From: an uncultured euryarchaeote
GTDB lineage: Archaea > Thermoplasmatota > Poseidoniia > Poseidoniales > Poseidoniaceae
Reading direction: 5' to 3'
DNA length: 14,080 nt
Assembly (NCBI GenBank): GCA_937892665.1
Contig: CALBJF010000287.1
Coordinates: 1-14,080, forward strand
Below, one piece after another: positions 6,052 to 13,215 of the stretch; the first letter of the stretch is position 1, and the number at the start of each line of letters is the position of its first letter. The position numbers were made by a program, and so were the translations under genes. The notes under the pieces were generated by a model, which was not told where the DNA came from, ran no database searches, and was given only the letters and a program-made list of their open reading frames with translations.

Positions 6052-8897
6052 GACAGAAAGAGATCTTTAGCAGCCTGTAGGGCATCATCCAATCCATCAG
6101 GATTTGAACCACCGCCTTGAGCCATCGTTGGGCGTCCACCGCCACCGCCGTTAATGTGAGGGATGATTGAGCGAAGGATTTCAACAGCGTTGTAGCGTTC
6201 TGAAGCAATTGTTCCTTCTGTGCAAGCAACCATCAATTTACCACCGCCTTCACGAGAGCCTAGAATAGCAAGTGTCGGTTTCGATTGTTCTCTCGTTAAT
6301 TCTTGAAGCATTGATGTGAGTTGTTTCAAATTCCCGTCAAGTTCCATGGCAACAATACGAACACCATCAATTTCAAGCGAATCATCACCACCACCAGATG
6401 TTCTCAAGCGAACAATTTCAGCTTCAAGTTGTTCAATTCTCTTCTTTTGATCTTTCCATTCACCAAAAAATCGTTCAGCTGTCTTTGGTAAGTCTTCATT
6501 TGCGATTCCAAACGTTTCTGAGGCAGTTCTCACAATAGAATCTTGAGATCGTGCGTATTGTAATGCTGCATCTCCAGCAACAATGTGAAGTCGTTCTACG
6601 CCATCTTGCACAGCAGTTGAGCGAATGATTCGGATTGAACCAATTTGACCAGGTTCGTCGTGATGTGTTCCACCACATGCTTGTACATCGTGATCTGAAA
6701 TCCTCAGAACACGAATACTGTTTCCTTTGGGAGCCCCCCCTTGATACAAATCAAATCCATGTTTTTTGTCCGCTTCATGACGGGCTAGAACCGTTTTCTC
6801 TGTGCGAGAAACAAGTCCAAGAACTTCGTTTGCTAATATCTCAATCGCATCAAGGTCTTCTCGATTTAGACGTCGATAGTGAGTAATGTCCAATCGAGCG
6901 AGTTCCACGGATTTATTTGCACCAGCCTGATAGATATGTGGGCCAAGAATACGTCGTGCGGCTCCACCCACGATGTGAACTGCAGTATGATGATCCATCA
7001 ATTGCTTTCGTCGCTTCCAATCAATCGTACCATGAACTAAATCACCAATTGAAAACGAGCCATCACAAAGGTGTATAATCAGTTCTCCAACCTTTTGGGT
7101 ATCGAGAACGTTGCGGGTAACTGCATCCGTTGAAAGTGAACCATAGTCGCCTTCTTGACCTCCACCTTCAGGATAAAAACAGGATTCGGCCAAAACAATT
7201 GCATGAGTTGCACCATCAGGCCCCATGCCTTCAATCAGAGGCAGTGACGCCAACACACTTGCATCGAAGGAGCGCTGTTGAACATCTTCGTAGTAGAGTG
7301 GCACTGTGTTTGGCAAATTAGGAAGGTCTTCAACAATCTGTGGTTGAATTGTGGTTGAGGCAGCTTGTTTTGCCATGATTGCGTGCCTTTCAGCCATCTC
7401 TGCCGAAAAACCTGTGCGGAGGCGAAGATTACCCCATCCGTTACTCTTGGCGATGTTAATGACCATATCAGGAGGCAATCCATGTGAATCATTGAGTTTG
7501 AACAGGAGACTATCGGGTAACTCTTCTGCTTTGGAATCGATTGATTTCAACTCCTGTTGAATTAAATTTGAACCTTTACGAAGAACTTCCTTGTATCGAC
7601 TTTCCTCAAGTTCCATAATCGTGATCAAACCATCTCTTGTTTGTTTCATCTCATGCCCGTTCATATTGACTTCAAGATGATGTTGGATTAGTTCAGAAAG
7701 TGTAATCGAAATCCCCAAATCATCACGCATGCGTAGGACTCTGCGAGCGAGCATTCGTGCGAGATAACCTGCTTTTGCATTAGAAGGAACCAAACCATCC
7801 CCAAGCATATGACAAAGAGCATGAAGGTGATCTGGAATTGCATAAATTCGTGAAAGTGGTTCAGTTACACCAATGAATTGTTCTTTCGTAAGATCAACAT
7901 TTCGTTCCTTGAGTCGGCCGAGGAAAAGAGATGATAATTCATCAGCATCGACTCCAGGTTCGATATTCATGATTCCATTCAGGCGACTCATTTCTCCAAG
8001 TATACTGTCCAAATCTAAATCAGGCCATTGTTCAGCAACGGTAGAAAAACCACTCATCTCCTTGAGCCATTGGACTGTATGAGGGTAAATGGCTTCGTAA
8101 ATAGTAGGCGTACCCGCTGCAGCCCAACAAAATCGTTCGAGACCATATCCGGTATCGATAATTTGCAACGGCATTTCTTTGTAACGGTCTCCCTTAAGTT
8201 CGATGTGACCATCTGGAGATTCCTCTAGATTCATGAATACGAGAGTCGCTAATTCCAAACCTCCAACGATGACTTCAACAGCAGCCCCCGCATTACCGCC
8301 GCCACACCATGGATTCTCCACATAGGTGATTTCATGAGCATCGATACCGAATGTATCGGTCAACATAGCATGGCAATAAGAAACACATTCCTCCATCCAA
8401 TAATACGATTCACCTTCGTCTGGGCGATTAAAAACGTGATGCGCCATCATCTCAAAAGTAGTGAGGTGGCGACCAGAACGTCCAACTGCGTCAACATCAG
8501 TCAAACGAATACATGGCTGTGAAATCGTAAGCGGATTTGCAGGAGGTTGCACTTGACCAGATGTCACATGGGGTTGGAAATCTGCAATCGAAGCAATGGT
8601 CAGATGAATATCATCTCTCCAACGGGCTAAAACAGGATATGGTTCTATTCGATGATGTTGGTTTGTTTCAAAAAAGGATAGAAACGATTCACGCATCAAA
8701 TCTTTCAGTTCTTTTCCACGTTGTTCAAATCCTGCAATAAGTGGATTTCCAATGAAGGTATATTCGTCTTGGTGAGTGTCTCCGCAAGTCGTTCGGTCTG
8801 AATCACATGTCCAAAACCAAAGTTTCGTTATCGTGCACTGTTTTCGGAAATAGCCGTTTTCATGAAAAACTGCTAGGTCGATTGCAGGTAAACTCAT
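6048..8897 (-). CDS. alaS: Alanyl-tRNA synthetase, archaeal type (949 aa)
   Basis: This cytoplasmic enzyme attaches alanine to tRNA-Ala and hydrolyses mischarged Ser- or Gly-tRNA-Ala. The N-terminal extension (residues 1-60, with FWTCDSDRTTCGD and EYTFIGNP) is the archaeal form. The class II catalytic core follows, with ARWRDDIHLTIASI (91-104), SQPCIRLTDVDAVGRSGRH (126-144) and WCGGGNAGAAVEV (197-209). The editing domain has CFYPEGGGQEGDYG (573-586) and the zinc ligands HTAVH (His637, His641) and CGGTH (Cys741, His745). A coiled coil spans about 813-832, and the C-Ala domain ends with GGGGGRPTMAQGGG (917-930). Length suits the roughly 900-residue archaeal family. In the extension, cysteines are at 21, 31 and 38, while the two-Cys pairs I expect in archaeal relatives are incomplete. 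A GAGGG lies six bases before the ATG at 8897, and an in-frame TGA upstream excludes longer starts. The gene is divergent from rtcB and convergent with the Nudix gene. Confidence 0.97.
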   Translation of the reverse strand: MSLPAIDLAVFHENGYFRKQCTITKLWFWTCDSDRTTCGDTHQDEYTFIGNPLIAGFEQRGKELKDLMRESFLSFFETNQHHRIEPYPVLARWRDDIHLTIASIADFQPHVTSGQVQPPANPLTISQPCIRLTDVDAVGRSGRHLTTFEMMAHHVFNRPDEGESYYWMEECVSYCHAMLTDTFGIDAHEITYVENPWCGGGNAGAAVEVIVGGLELATLVFMNLEESPDGHIELKGDRYKEMPLQIIDTGYGLERFCWAAAGTPTIYEAIYPHTVQWLKEMSGFSTVAEQWPDLDLDSILGEMSRLNGIMNIEPGVDADELSSLFLGRLKERNVDLTKEQFIGVTEPLSRIYAIPDHLHALCHMLGDGLVPSNAKAGYLARMLARRVLRMRDDLGISITLSELIQHHLEVNMNGHEMKQTRDGLITIMELEESRYKEVLRKGSNLIQQELKSIDSKAEELPDSLLFKLNDSHGLPPDMVINIAKSNGWGNLRLRTGFSAEMAERHAIMAKQAASTTIQPQIVEDLPNLPNTVPLYYEDVQQRSFDASVLASLPLIEGMGPDGATHAIVLAESCFYPEGGGQEGDYGSLSTDAVTRNVLDTQKVGELIIHLCDGSFSIGDLVHGTIDWKRRKQLMDHHTAVHIVGGAARRILGPHIYQAGANKSVELARLDITHYRRLNREDLDAIEILANEVLGLVSRTEKTVLARHEADKKHGFDLYQGGAPKGNSIRVLRISDHDVQACGGTHHDEPGQIGSIRIIRSTAVQDGVERLHIVAGDAALQYARSQDSIVRTASETFGIANEDLPKTAERFFGEWKDQKKRIEQLEAEIVRLRTSGGGDDSLEIDGVRIVAMELDGNLKQLTSMLQELTREQSKPTLAILGSREGGGKLMVACTEGTIASERYNAVEILRSIIPHINGGGGGRPTMAQGGGSNPDGLDDALQAAKDLFLS

Positions 8898-8957
8898 GTT
8901 ACGCCCTCGTTCTTGGGGTGTTCCTCCTTGCTTTCAATCCTCCCACGAGAATGAGCA

Positions 8958-8965
8958 GTAATATC
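8958..8965 (+). promoter_or_regulatory. TATA-like box upstream of rtcB
   Basis: GTAATATC ends about 36 nt before the rtcB ATG at 9001. This is a suitable distance for an archaeal TATA box with a leader of about 10 nt. Read on the other strand it is 60 nt from the AlaRS ATG, so it could also serve alaS with a longer leader. No other good candidate is visible in this 103-bp divergent spacer. Confidence 0.4.
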
Positions 8966-9000
8966 GGAAATCATCAAATGAATGATGTCTAACCACAACC

Positions 9001-10476
9001 ATGGAGCCTGAATGGATGAACCATGTGGATACGTCCACGCCGGGAGTTGTTCGGATCAAGGCCTTTGGAAAAATGAAAGTTGATGCAGCTCTAATTGCAT
9101 CGATGGAAGAAATCAAATCGTATCAAGATGGACGTGGCCCTAAGCAATTACTCAATGCCGCTCAACTACCTGGAATTGTAGGGACTGCTTGGGGTATGGC
9201 AGATTGGCACTACGGTTACGGTTTACCAATAGGAGGCGTTGTAGCAACTGACGTAAATCATGGCGACCAAGGCGGCAGCATTTCACCCGGAGCAGTTGGA
9301 TTTGACATAAATTGCGGCGTGCGGGCTGTCGCTCTCAATCTATCTGTTGATGAAATCCCCAATCTTACGAAATTAGCATCCAGACTAAATGGAAGAATTC
9401 CTGCTGGCGGCTCGGGGAAAGGAGGGATTAACATCAACTCACAACAACTTGAGTCAGTTCTGCGAGGTGGTTTATCGGAACTTGAGACCATTGACGTTAG
9501 CAGTTATCACGCAAAAGGAAGCGTTGAATCTGAGGGATCTTTCGAAATTGACGAAGTTTCAATTAGCGAGCGAGCAAAGAATCGAGGGCTAAGGGCTCTT
9601 GGAACGTTAGGAAGTGGAAATCATTTCCTCGAACTTCAAAGAGTTTCCGAAATTGCTGACGAAGAGACTTCTAAGGCATGGGGTGTTGAATCTGATCAGG
9701 TTCTCGCTATGATTCACTCCGGTTCAAGAGGTTTGGGGCACCAAGTATGTAGCGACCATATTCATCAACTCGAAATGAGACTTAAGCAACGAGATGGGGC
9801 GTGGGTCGATGAAGAATGGGGGTATGAATTACCAGATCGCCAATTGGCTGCAGCACCCATCCATTCAAAGCAAGGACAAGCCTATCTAAACGATATGAAA
9901 ACCGCAGCAAATTATGCCTTTGCAAATCGTGCGGTTTTAGCACATAGATTGTTTCTTGGACTGAAAGCAGAGCTCGGAGATGCTGTCGACATGACCACAA
10001 TTTATGATGTATCTCACAATATTGCCAAAGTCGAAGATCACAAAATTCACGGAGCAAATTGCACTTGCATCGTCCATCGAAAAGGAGCAACCAGAGCATT
10101 CAGTGGGGACCAAATGAAAGATCATGATGTGTTCAAGCAAACAGGACAGCCTGTGCTTGTACCCGGAGATATGGGGAGAGGCTCATGGATTATGGCAGGA
10201 CCTGCGAATGGACAAAACATTGCATTTGGTAGCGCATGCCATGGAGCAGGAAGAGCCATGTCTCGAACAGTAGCCCGAAAAACAATCGATCCGGACGTGC
10301 AAAAAAGTGTTCTTGATGAACAAGGAGTAATTGTTCATGCAGCAACTAAGAATATTCTATCCGAAGAAGCTCCATCGGCATACAAAAATGTCGATAACGT
10401 AATCGCTAATACTTACGCAGCAAACCTTGCACGTCCAGTGATCCGTCTCGAGCCATTAGCAGTCATTAAAGGATAA
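9001..10476 (+). CDS. rtcB: RtcB tRNA-splicing ligase (491 aa)
   Basis: RtcB joins RNA 2',3'-cyclic phosphate (or 3'-phosphate) ends to 5'-OH ends using GTP and Mn2+. In archaea it seals tRNA exons after intron removal. The family landmarks are all present: LPGIVGTAWGMADWHYGYG (56-74), PIGGVVATD (76-84), FDINCGVR (101-108) with metal ligands Asp102 and Cys105, LGSGNHFLEL (203-212) with His208, MIHSGSRGLGHQV (237-249), YDVSHNIAK (335-343) with His339, and GSACHGAGRAMSR (410-422) with His414, the expected guanylylated histidine. The length matches archaeal RtcB (about 480). There is no intein. The ATG at 9001 has no strong ribosome binding site, consistent with a short or leaderless transcript. 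The next upstream gene is divergent alaS. The stop codon ends one base before the stop codon of the small minus-strand gene. Archease, its usual cofactor protein, is not in the window. Confidence 0.97.
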   Translation: MEPEWMNHVDTSTPGVVRIKAFGKMKVDAALIASMEEIKSYQDGRGPKQLLNAAQLPGIVGTAWGMADWHYGYGLPIGGVVATDVNHGDQGGSISPGAVGFDINCGVRAVALNLSVDEIPNLTKLASRLNGRIPAGGSGKGGININSQQLESVLRGGLSELETIDVSSYHAKGSVESEGSFEIDEVSISERAKNRGLRALGTLGSGNHFLELQRVSEIADEETSKAWGVESDQVLAMIHSGSRGLGHQVCSDHIHQLEMRLKQRDGAWVDEEWGYELPDRQLAAAPIHSKQGQAYLNDMKTAANYAFANRAVLAHRLFLGLKAELGDAVDMTTIYDVSHNIAKVEDHKIHGANCTCIVHRKGATRAFSGDQMKDHDVFKQTGQPVLVPGDMGRGSWIMAGPANGQNIAFGSACHGAGRAMSRTVARKTIDPDVQKSVLDEQGVIVHAATKNILSEEAPSAYKNVDNVIANTYAANLARPVIRLEPLAVIKG

Positions 10477-10692
10477 TCACATACACATATTGGCCATTGG
10501 CTGACCAGAAGTTGGCGCTGCACCTGAGTGAACGCCGTCTGGTTCTTCCACAATGACTGACAAAAGTGTGTTTACAAGATCTTTAAGATCCTCAACTTGT
10601 AGTTGTAATTCCTTCACTCGTTCTCGCATATCGGCCTTCTTTTCAGTAGATTCTTTCATTCCCATCCCATCCGAAGAAGTTGCCTTCTTCAT
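10477..10692 (-). CDS. Small coiled-coil protein of unknown function (71 aa)
   Basis: I do not recognise a family. The first 22 residues are Lys/Ser/Glu-rich and likely disordered. Residues 23-50 form an uninterrupted heptad pattern with hydrophobic a positions Val26, Val33, Val40 and Ile47 and d positions Leu29, Leu36 and Leu43, as in a short dimeric or trimeric coiled coil. The last 20 residues are Gly/Ala/Pro/Ser/Met-rich. There is no membrane segment and no DNA-binding basic region clear enough to call bZIP. The ATG at 10692 is the longest start; in-frame ATGs at 10665 and 10659 are possible and would keep the coiled coil. The stop directly abuts the rtcB stop. The clean heptads argue that it is real rather than a shadow of rtcB, which it does not overlap. 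Confidence 0.65.
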   Translation of the reverse strand: MKKATSSDGMGMKESTEKKADMRERVKELQLQVEDLKDLVNTLLSVIVEEPDGVHSGAAPTSGQPMANMCM

Positions 10693-10760
10693 TCGAAAGT
10701 CAGTAAAGAAGCCTCTTAATGTTTAGGGGAAGTACAACGATTAGAATCATGTTTTGAGAG

Positions 10761-10835
10761 TGGAGCCACCGGCGAGAATTGAACTCGCGACCTCCTCATT
10801 ACCAATGAGGTGCTATACCGCTAAGCCACGGTGGC
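10761..10835 (-). tRNA. tRNA-Thr (anticodon GGT), CCA encoded
   Basis: The minus strand folds as a complete cloverleaf: acceptor GCCACCG/CGGTGGC, D stem GCT/AGC, anticodon stem CCTCA/TGAGG around loop TTGGTAA, five-base variable region AGGTC, and T stem GCGAG/CTCGC around TTCAATT. The anticodon GGT corresponds to plus-strand 10801-10803. The discriminator is T, followed by a genomically encoded CCA (10761-10763). There is no intron at the usual position after the anticodon. It lies 53 bp downstream of tRNA-Ser on the same strand, with its own TATA candidate between them. Confidence 0.97.
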
Positions 10836-10859
10836 GTAACCCGAGCCACCAACAATGCC

Positions 10860-10867
10860 GATATAAT
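10860..10867 (-). promoter_or_regulatory. TATA-like box for tRNA-Thr
   Basis: The minus strand reads ATTATATC across this site (TTATAT core), about 25-30 nt upstream of the first base of tRNA-Thr at 10835. That is the normal archaeal TATA-to-start distance, with a start close to the mature 5' end. It is the best TATA match in the window. Confidence 0.5.
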
Positions 10868-10888
10868 CGCTTCGCGTCAGTGAAGAGA

Positions 10889-10974
10889 TGGCGCCGAGAG
10901 AGAGATTTGAACTCCCGAGGGACAGGCCCACGCGATTTCCAGTCGCGCGCACTACCAGGCTATGCGATCTCGGC
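10889..10974 (-). tRNA. tRNA-Ser (anticodon GGA), CCA encoded
   Basis: The minus strand gives a class II tRNA: acceptor GCCGAGA/TCTCGGC, D stem GCA/TGC, anticodon stem CGCGA/TCGCG around CTGGAAA (anticodon GGA at plus-strand 10938-10940), a 14-nt variable arm TGGGCCTGTCCCTC with a GGG/CCC stem, and T stem GGGAG/CTCTC (one G-T pair) around TTCAAAT. The discriminator is G, followed by encoded CCA (10889-10891). The long variable arm and G73 are serine-tRNA identity features. No intron is seen. Confidence 0.97.
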
Positions 10975-11001
10975 TCGCAAACCAATCCAATCGACATCAC
11001 C

Positions 11002-11007
11002 GTTTAA
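11002..11007 (-). promoter_or_regulatory. Possible TATA-like box for tRNA-Ser
   Basis: The minus strand reads TTAAAC here, about 28-33 nt upstream of the tRNA-Ser 5' end at 10974, a suitable distance for an archaeal TATA box. The match is modest. A second AT-rich element, TGGTAAAAG at 11016-11024, could serve the divergent plus-strand gene at 11069. Confidence 0.3.
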
Positions 11008-11068
11008 CGCTCTCGCTTGGTAAAAGCAGGAGCGCAACAAACTCAAAGGGGAACCTTCTGGGGTGTGT

Positions 11069-11989
11069 ATGGGCGGTGAGGAAAATGAGGTCTTGAACCC
11101 GAATCACAACGCCTTACCGTTCCGACTTTCAGATATTGAAATTAAACCTAAATTCTTTGATTTCCACCCAATAATTTTGACCGTTCGAAAAGAAATTATT
11201 TTCCAATGGAAATTGATTCGGGATGAATGGAACAAACAGCATTTGATTGCAATCCTCGCAGGTACGATTGCAATCTTACTTGGAACGTTTAATGGTGAAA
11301 TAATCAACGGAGGCGACGCACAAATATCAGGACTAGAAGGTTTACAACAGTCCGGAGCGACATCCTATTTCCAGATGATTTTGTCCATTGTATGCTGGGG
11401 ATGGTTCCTGTACCAATTACTTCGTTTGTTTCCGATCATGAGAACCCATAGTGTCACCTTGATGTTGATATGGGGCGGGCTTGGTTTGTCCCAAATATTA
11501 TTCCACGTTGAGAATAAACTATTTCCAATATCATTTGATTTATCGGAGATGATGGGCGGGTTACTCGTAACACTCGTTTGTATCTTTTTCTTGTATTTCT
11601 TCATAAAAGCAGTCACTGAGACTAGAGACCTGCATGTTGAGACCAATCACTTGCATGAAGATGTGCGTATGATGGAAACTGAAATGGCAGAACACTCACT
11701 CAAGGCATGGACTGCAATATGCCTAACATGGTGCGGATTAGTAATTGTAAGTTCTTGGAGCGGAGCACACTTCGTTGCAGAAAGAATGGCCAATCAGACC
11801 ATTCTAATCGTCGTTTACGTGGTACTTTCCCTCGTGTGCATTCCACTGATCATGTGGACAATATGGTTCCCACAACGTATGCTCGGGACAGATGCTCTTG
11901 TTCGAACTAAGGCTGCTGCTTCTGCCGAAGAGGATCTCCGGAGTAAATTCATTATGGCAGAAGTTGCTCCAGACGAAGAGGCTTGGTGA
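11069..11989 (+). CDS. Six-helix membrane protein of unknown function (306 aa)
   Basis: I do not recognise a family. From the ATG at 11069 there are about six hydrophobic segments, at roughly residues 58-74, 100-121, 127-145, 162-182, 212-231 and 244-267. They are preceded by a 55-residue polar N-terminus and followed by a charged C-terminus ending in PDEEAW. A charged, His- and Glu-rich loop (183-211, with ETNHLHEDVRMMETEMAEH) lies between helices four and five. A GTG at 11063 in the same frame would add only two residues; the ATG is the simpler start. The TGA (11987-11989) is five bases before the cysteine desulfurase ATG, so the two are probably co-transcribed and perhaps translationally coupled. 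No transporter signature or catalytic motif is evident. Confidence 0.78.
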   Translation: MGGEENEVLNPNHNALPFRLSDIEIKPKFFDFHPIILTVRKEIIFQWKLIRDEWNKQHLIAILAGTIAILLGTFNGEIINGGDAQISGLEGLQQSGATSYFQMILSIVCWGWFLYQLLRLFPIMRTHSVTLMLIWGGLGLSQILFHVENKLFPISFDLSEMMGGLLVTLVCIFFLYFFIKAVTETRDLHVETNHLHEDVRMMETEMAEHSLKAWTAICLTWCGLVIVSSWSGAHFVAERMANQTILIVVYVVLSLVCIPLIMWTIWFPQRMLGTDALVRTKAAASAEEDLRSKFIMAEVAPDEEAW

Positions 11990-11990
11990 T
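11985..11990 (+). promoter_or_regulatory. Shine-Dalgarno site of the cysteine desulfurase, overlapping the upstream stop codon
   Basis: GGTGAT pairs with the ATCACC at the 3' end of archaeal 16S rRNA and lies four bases before the ATG at 11995. It contains the TGA stop of the preceding membrane-protein gene, suggesting translational coupling. It favours the ATG at 11995 over the in-frame TTG at 11983 and GTG at 11986. Confidence 0.55.
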
Positions 11991-11994
11991 TTTC

Positions 11995-13206
11995 ATGAAG
12001 CAATATAGAAAAGATTTCCCAGCCCTTATGCTCGAGGATCCTGTGGCCTACTTGGACAATGCTTGTGTAACACTGAAGCCACAATCTGTCATCGATTCAA
12101 TTCAAGATTATTACATCAATACACCAGGTTGCGGCGGCCGTTCTGTTCATCGTTATGGAACCCATGTCTCCAAGATAATTACACAATCAAGGAATAAATT
12201 AGCAAACTTTTTGTCCTCTCCATCGGTAAGTGAAATTGTTTTTACACGAAATGCAACACATAGCCTCAACCAAATCGCCAAAGGGTTAGAATGGAACAAA
12301 GGTGATGTCGTCTTAACAACAGACAGGGAACATAATTCCAACCTAGTCCCATGGCTCCAACTCGTGCAAGAACAAGGGATTGATCATCGAATCGTTCGTT
12401 CCAATCAAGATAATACGTTCAATTTAGAATCCTTTGAGGAAGCCTGCGCTGAAGCAGGATCTAACCTCAAAATGGTTTCTATGAGTCATGTAGGAAATCT
12501 GGATGGTGTTGAAATTCCTGTGAAAGACATCACCAAAATCGCAAAGGATTACGGAGCCCTTGTATCCATAGATGGAGCCCAATCAGCACCACATATGAGT
12601 GTCGATGTTCAAGACCTTGGCATTGATTTCTATTCTTTTTCAATCCATAAAATGCTTGGACCATCAGGCATGGGTGGGCTGTGGGGTAGAACCGAATTAC
12701 TCGAGAATATGCGGTCAATACAATCTGGTGGTCAAACTGTTACAACATCCACGTATGAATCATTCGAGTGGGCAAAACCTCCATCAAAATTTGAGGGTGG
12801 TCTCGGTCACTTCGCAGGCATGATGGCAACAGGTGCTGCTATTGATTATCTTACCCAATTAAACATGGATGAAGTTCATGCTCATGAAAAGTCTCTGAAT
12901 AAAATAATGTCAGAAGGTGTCAAAAACCTACCTGGAGTCAAAATCATCGGGCCTGAAGACCCCTCAAAGCGAAGTGGTATCTGCTCATTGTTACTCGATG
13001 ATAAACTCCCTTCGCATGATATTGCATTATTGCTTGATGAAGTCGCAGGAGTCATGGTACGTTCTGGACAACATTGCGTCCATTCATGGTTTAACGACAG
13101 AGGATACGATGGCTCATTAAGGACCTCTGCTTATTTCTACAACACTGAAGAAGATGCCCGCAGGTTCGTGGACACCTTCTCCGAAGCAGTAGAAGCATTC
13201 AGTTGA
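11995..13206 (+). CDS. sufS: Cysteine desulfurase, SufS/CsdA (class V aminotransferase) family (403 aa)
   Basis: This PLP enzyme removes sulfur from L-cysteine, giving alanine and an enzyme-bound persulfide for Fe-S cluster assembly or other sulfur transfer in the cytoplasm. The fold is full length. YLDNACVTLKP (19-29) and NTPGCGGRSVHRYG (42-55) open it. His113 in DREHNSN stacks on PLP, Asp193 and Gln196 lie in SIDGAQSAPH (191-200), and Lys219 in FSIHKMLGPSGMGGLWG is the Schiff-base lysine. Cys361 in VRSGQHCVHSWF is the catalytic cysteine and Arg376 in SLRTSAYFYNT the likely substrate carboxylate ligand. The short SGQHC region resembles SufS (type II) rather than IscS/NifS. No SufBCD or scaffold gene is adjacent; it sits in a tight cluster between a membrane protein and a membrane protease. 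A selenocysteine lyase-type activity is possible for this family. Confidence 0.93.
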   Translation: MKQYRKDFPALMLEDPVAYLDNACVTLKPQSVIDSIQDYYINTPGCGGRSVHRYGTHVSKIITQSRNKLANFLSSPSVSEIVFTRNATHSLNQIAKGLEWNKGDVVLTTDREHNSNLVPWLQLVQEQGIDHRIVRSNQDNTFNLESFEEACAEAGSNLKMVSMSHVGNLDGVEIPVKDITKIAKDYGALVSIDGAQSAPHMSVDVQDLGIDFYSFSIHKMLGPSGMGGLWGRTELLENMRSIQSGGQTVTTSTYESFEWAKPPSKFEGGLGHFAGMMATGAAIDYLTQLNMDEVHAHEKSLNKIMSEGVKNLPGVKIIGPEDPSKRSGICSLLLDDKLPSHDIALLLDEVAGVMVRSGQHCVHSWFNDRGYDGSLRTSAYFYNTEEDARRFVDTFSEAVEAFS

Positions 13207-13215
13207 GGAAGTCAC

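Noticed and set aside
6731..6742. Run of seven C in alaS as a possible frameshift site
   Set aside because: The reading frame continues through YQGGAPKG into the conserved CGGTH region without disruption, so no frameshift is needed.
9001..10476. Intein or intron in rtcB
   Set aside because: The family motifs follow one another at normal spacing and the total length is normal.
10760..10836. Stem-loop or T-rich terminators after the tRNA genes
   Set aside because: No T run or strong hairpin follows either tRNA on the minus strand within the available spacers.
10754..11023. Open reading frame on the plus strand across the tRNA region
   Set aside because: It runs antisense through both tRNA genes, and its peptide is just the translated complement of tRNA-Thr and tRNA-Ser.
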